Origin: Mycobacterium sp.
GTDB lineage: Bacteria > Actinomycetota > Actinomycetes > Mycobacteriales > Mycobacteriaceae
Assembly (NCBI GenBank): GCA_016197405.1
Contig: JACPVR010000022.1
Coordinates: forward strand, 124,001-188,000
Direction of reading: 5' to 3'
Length of the DNA stretch: 64,000 nucleotides
Shown here: positions 61,943 through 64,000 of the stretch, piece after piece
Position numbering within the stretch: the first letter of the stretch is position 1
Layout of the letters: each line of letters opens with the position of its first letter
Notes under the pieces: model-generated
The model's database searches: none
The model's input: only the letters and a program-made list of their open reading frames with translations
Told to the model about the DNA's origin: nothing
Position numbers and translations under genes: made by a program

Positions 61943-63304
61943 TTATTCGGGGTTCTCCGTGATGATGTCCAATTCCGTTGCAAGCAAAGGCAGTTCGCCT
62001 GCTGTTGCGACGGCGTCGACGGCTGTCGGGTCTAGTTCGAAAAGTTCACGCAACGCCTCGGCGTAGCTGTCGCCGCCGGGCGCGCTGGCCAGCTGTTTGA
62101 TCCGCACCGTGGGCGCGTGCAGCAGCTTGTCGACCACCCGGCGCACGGTGTTGGCCACCTCGTCGCGCTGGGCGCCGTCCAGGCCCGGCAACCGGTTGTC
62201 CAGCCGCAGCAACTCGACCTCGACGACATCGGCGGCGCGTTGGCGCAGCGCCGTCACCGTGGGGGTGACCTCGGCCATCCGCTGGCCGGCCAGATACGCG
62301 GCGACCTCGGTGGCCACCAGGTGGCGGGCCGCGGCGGCGTCGGCCGAGGCGGCGCGGGCCGCCGGCTCGCGCTGGATGCGGTCCATGTCGACGACCCAGA
62401 CCCCGGGCAGGCCGGCCACCGCCGGGTCGACGTCACGCGGCATACCGAGGTCACACATCACCAGCGGCTGCAGCTGCTCGTCGCGGCGGGTCAGGGCGTG
62501 GTGGACGTCGGCGAGCGACACCACCGGGCGCACCGCGCCGGTGCTGCTGACCACCACATCGGCGTCGGCAAGGGCGATACCGAGATCTTCCAGACCCAGC
62601 GCGGTGGCCGCGACACCCTGTTCGCGCAGATTGTCGGCGAGCCGCTGGGCGCGCGGCAACGACCTGTTGACGACGTGCACGGTGCTGATACCGGCGCGCA
62701 CCAGATGCGCCGACGACAGCGCACCCATCGCACCGGCGCCGATCACCGCGGCGGTGCGGCCGGCCAGCCCGGACAGCCGCTGCTCGGCCATCTGCAAAGC
62801 CACCGACACCACCGAGGCGCCCGCGGAATCGATACCGGTCTCGCTGTGCACCCGTTTGCCGACCGACAGGGCCCGCTGGGACAGCTCGTGCAGGGTGCGG
62901 CCCACACTCTGGTTGGCCTCGGCGGCGGCATAGGCGCGGCGCACCTGGCCCAGCACCTGCTGCTCGCCGACGACGGCGGAATCCAGCCCGGAGGCGACCG
63001 CGAAGAGATGTTCGACAGCGGCCTCGGCGTAGCGCACGTAGGCGTGTTTGGTCAGATCACCCATCGACATGCCGCAGTGCTCGGAAAGCACCTGCCCGAT
63101 CGTCGTCAGGCCGCCGTGGAAGGCGTCGACCACCGCATAGACCTCGACCCGGTTACAGGTCGAAAGCACCATGGCCTCGGTGACCAACGGGGACTGCAAC
63201 ATCGTGTCGATGATCTTGGCCTGATCGGCCTCATCGGTGGACAGCTGTTCCAGGACCGACACCGGCGCGCTGCGGTGCGAGACCCCGAACAACAGGACGC
63301 TCAC
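61943..63304 (-). CDS. hemA: HemA, glutamyl-tRNA reductase
   Basis: A 453-residue GluTR, first step of the C5 haem pathway: VLLFGVSHRSAPVSVLEQLS, catalytic STCNRVEVYAV with Cys50, ASGLDSAVVGEQQVLGQVRRAYAAAE, AVIGAGAMGALSSAHLVRAGI NADPH site and the C-terminal dimerisation helix. Normal length. GTG 63304 gives the conserved start. First gene of the leftward hemACDB run; a palindrome lies about 85 bases upstream. Confidence 0.96.
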   Translation of the reverse strand: MSVLLFGVSHRSAPVSVLEQLSTDEADQAKIIDTMLQSPLVTEAMVLSTCNRVEVYAVVDAFHGGLTTIGQVLSEHCGMSMGDLTKHAYVRYAEAAVEHLFAVASGLDSAVVGEQQVLGQVRRAYAAAEANQSVGRTLHELSQRALSVGKRVHSETGIDSAGASVVSVALQMAEQRLSGLAGRTAAVIGAGAMGALSSAHLVRAGISTVHVVNRSLPRAQRLADNLREQGVAATALGLEDLGIALADADVVVSSTGAVRPVVSLADVHHALTRRDEQLQPLVMCDLGMPRDVDPAVAGLPGVWVVDMDRIQREPAARAASADAAAARHLVATEVAAYLAGQRMAEVTPTVTALRQRAADVVEVELLRLDNRLPGLDGAQRDEVANTVRRVVDKLLHAPTVRIKQLASAPGGDSYAEALRELFELDPTAVDAVATAGELPLLATELDIITENPE

Positions 63305-63388
63305 AGGGCCGACTCCATGCCCACCAACCGAGCAATCACCCAGCCCGCTCCCTTGCTGATACCGGTGAAAATCACGCAGCTAAAACTC

Positions 63389-63412
63389 TTGACAAAGGTA
63401 GTCGTTTATCAA
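63389..63412. promoter_or_regulatory. Rex-like palindrome upstream of hemA
   Basis: TTGACAAA and TTTATCAA are inverted half-sites (7 of 8 match) separated by 8 bases, AT-rich against the background, between hemA and the glutaredoxin-like gene. TTGACA on the plus strand or TTGTCA on the minus strand may also be -35 hexamers. Redox control (Rex-like) would suit hemA, but spacing differs from the Rex consensus. Confidence 0.35.
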
Positions 63413-63458
63413 GGTGAGCGCCAAATTCGGCATCCCCGCCAGCGGGTTTGGACTCCCG

Positions 63459-63728
63459 TCAGCGGCCCGGGGCACCCAGATCGGCCCGCAACCGCGGTTC
63501 GTCGAGTTCCCAATAGCTGTGTTCGCAGCCGTCGAGCAGGACCACCGGCAGCCGGTCGCCGAACTCCGCCCGCAGCGACGAATCACCGGCCGCCGCGGCG
63601 GCGTCGACATCGGTGCTGGCCAGTTCGAAGCCGAGTTCGTCGGCCAGTTCCACCAACCGGTCGTGCAGCCGGGCGCAGATGGTGCAGCCCGCGCGGGTCA
63701 GCAGTTCGACGCGATGGGACCGGCTCAT
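63459..63728 (-). CDS. Glutaredoxin-like protein (Rv0508)
   Basis: An 89-residue thioredoxin-fold protein of the DUF836/NrdH-like class: RVELLTRAGCTICARLHDRLVELADELGFEL with CTIC redox pair (Cys15, Cys18), and RLPVVLLDGCEHSYWELDEPRLRADLGA containing the cis-Pro. Equivalent of Rv0508, upstream of hemA. ATG 63728. A small cytosolic reductant; partner unknown. Confidence 0.87.
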   Translation of the reverse strand: MSRSHRVELLTRAGCTICARLHDRLVELADELGFELASTDVDAAAAAGDSSLRAEFGDRLPVVLLDGCEHSYWELDEPRLRADLGAPGR

Positions 63729-63811
63729 GCTGCACAGTGTGGCACTTCGTTAATGTTGTCTCGCGCGACCGCGACGCATGTGGGCCTGACCGGAAAGGGG
63801 GATGCGAGGCG

Positions 63812-64000
63812 ATGACCGACGCAACACCCGAACCGGTGGCTCCCGGTGCTGACATCCTCGCCGAGCGCGCCGTCGACGACCTCGAAGAGGCGCAGCAGGC
63901 CGGGCTGGCGCCACCACCGGCCGATCTGACGGCGGCGGCGTTCTTCGATGTCGACAACACCCTGGTGCACGGATCGTCTCTGGTGCATTTCGCTCGCGGG
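63812..64000 (+). CDS. HAD-IB family phosphatase (partial, 5' end)
   Basis: The first 63 codons run off the window: MTDATPEPVAPGADILAERA, then PADLTAAAFFDVDNTLVHGSSLVHFARG. FFDVDNTL is HAD motif I with both Asp residues, typical of the HAD-IB branch (phosphoserine-phosphatase-like, SerB family). Divergent from the glutaredoxin gene. By synteny it is the Rv0505c (SerB1) equivalent, but the diagnostic C-terminus is outside. Start chosen for the GAGGCG ribosome-site-like sequence before ATG 63812. Confidence 0.82.
   Translation, partial: MTDATPEPVAPGADILAERAVDDLEEAQQAGLAPPPADLTAAAFFDVDNTLVHGSSLVHFARG

Noticed and set aside
1..64000. tRNA, rRNA, transposase or integrase genes
   Set aside because: I looked for clover-leaf ends, rRNA-like stretches and DDE or recombinase motifs and saw none; a covariance search would be decisive.

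Overview
The window is a high-GC actinobacterial chromosome segment. It almost certainly comes from a rapidly growing Mycobacterium (Mycolicibacterium). The gene order matches, in inverted orientation, the Mycobacterium tuberculosis stretch from about Rv0505c/Rv0508 (right end) to Rv0557 (left end), as remembered rather than searched. Genes are dense and start often with GTG. Many neighbouring genes overlap by a few bases (ATGA/GTGA type), and there are no tRNA or rRNA genes, CRISPR arrays or transposases that I can see.

Layout. 1-9.2 kb: partial mannosyltransferase mgtA, a secreted DsbA-like lipoprotein, a DUF3592 protein, menD, an alpha/beta hydrolase (bpoC-like), two DJ-1/PfpI-type genes, menC, a YCII protein and fadD8. 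A perfect KstR-type operator lies in front of fadD8. 9.2-18.2 kb: three 62-bp tandem repeats, then an accessory block absent from this position in M. tuberculosis. It holds a leftward run of DUF4242, OsmC, FMO, FAD oxidoreductase, MFS and MaoC genes, a divergent LuxR-type AAA regulator, and a gene broken by an in-frame TGA. 18.2-28.5 kb: a HAD protein, a Ddn-like protein, menB, an SDR, a DrrABC-like exporter, a glyoxalase-fold protein, pitA flanked by two DUF3349 paralogues, menE and a PPOX protein. 28.6-37.4 kb: AzlCD, a large membrane protein, a cytochrome/molybdopterin fusion, a methyltransferase, two glycosyltransferase-fold proteins, a two-component system and a phosphotransferase. 37.5-43.5 kb: an NMO-like protein, a galE-like epimerase, MTA phosphorylase, a DUF1345 protein, menA, and a small HTH/ClpN pair with a striking operator region. 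43.5-50.8 kb: a MinD-like ATPase and the System II cytochrome c maturation operon (ccsA, resB, ccdA, thioredoxin), with a phosphoglycerate mutase-like gene and hemL. 50.8-54.2 kb: a small accessory interval with a marR/VOC divergon and a TetR/MpaB/PPOX group. 54.3-64 kb: a copper-type P-type ATPase, three membrane proteins, hemB, hemD, hemC, hemA, a glutaredoxin-like gene and the start of a HAD-IB gene.

Function. The conserved skeleton serves respiration: menaquinone synthesis (menD, menC, menB, menE, menA), haem synthesis (hemA, hemC, hemD, hemB, hemL) and cytochrome c assembly, together with phosphate uptake. Lineage-specific catabolic, export and regulatory cassettes are inserted between these modules.

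Most unusual signals: a five-copy dispersed palindromic element with a purine-rich tail that sits against gene 3' ends; an HTH/ClpN operon with a near-consensus, probably leaderless promoter overlapped by two identical CGTCAA-N6-TTGACG palindromes; a polytopic b-type cytochrome fused to a molybdopterin domain through an internal twin-arginine signal; a long palindrome read through as the 5' end of resB; and two genes (menE and a tetR) whose best-placed start is AUA overlapping the upstream stop codon.
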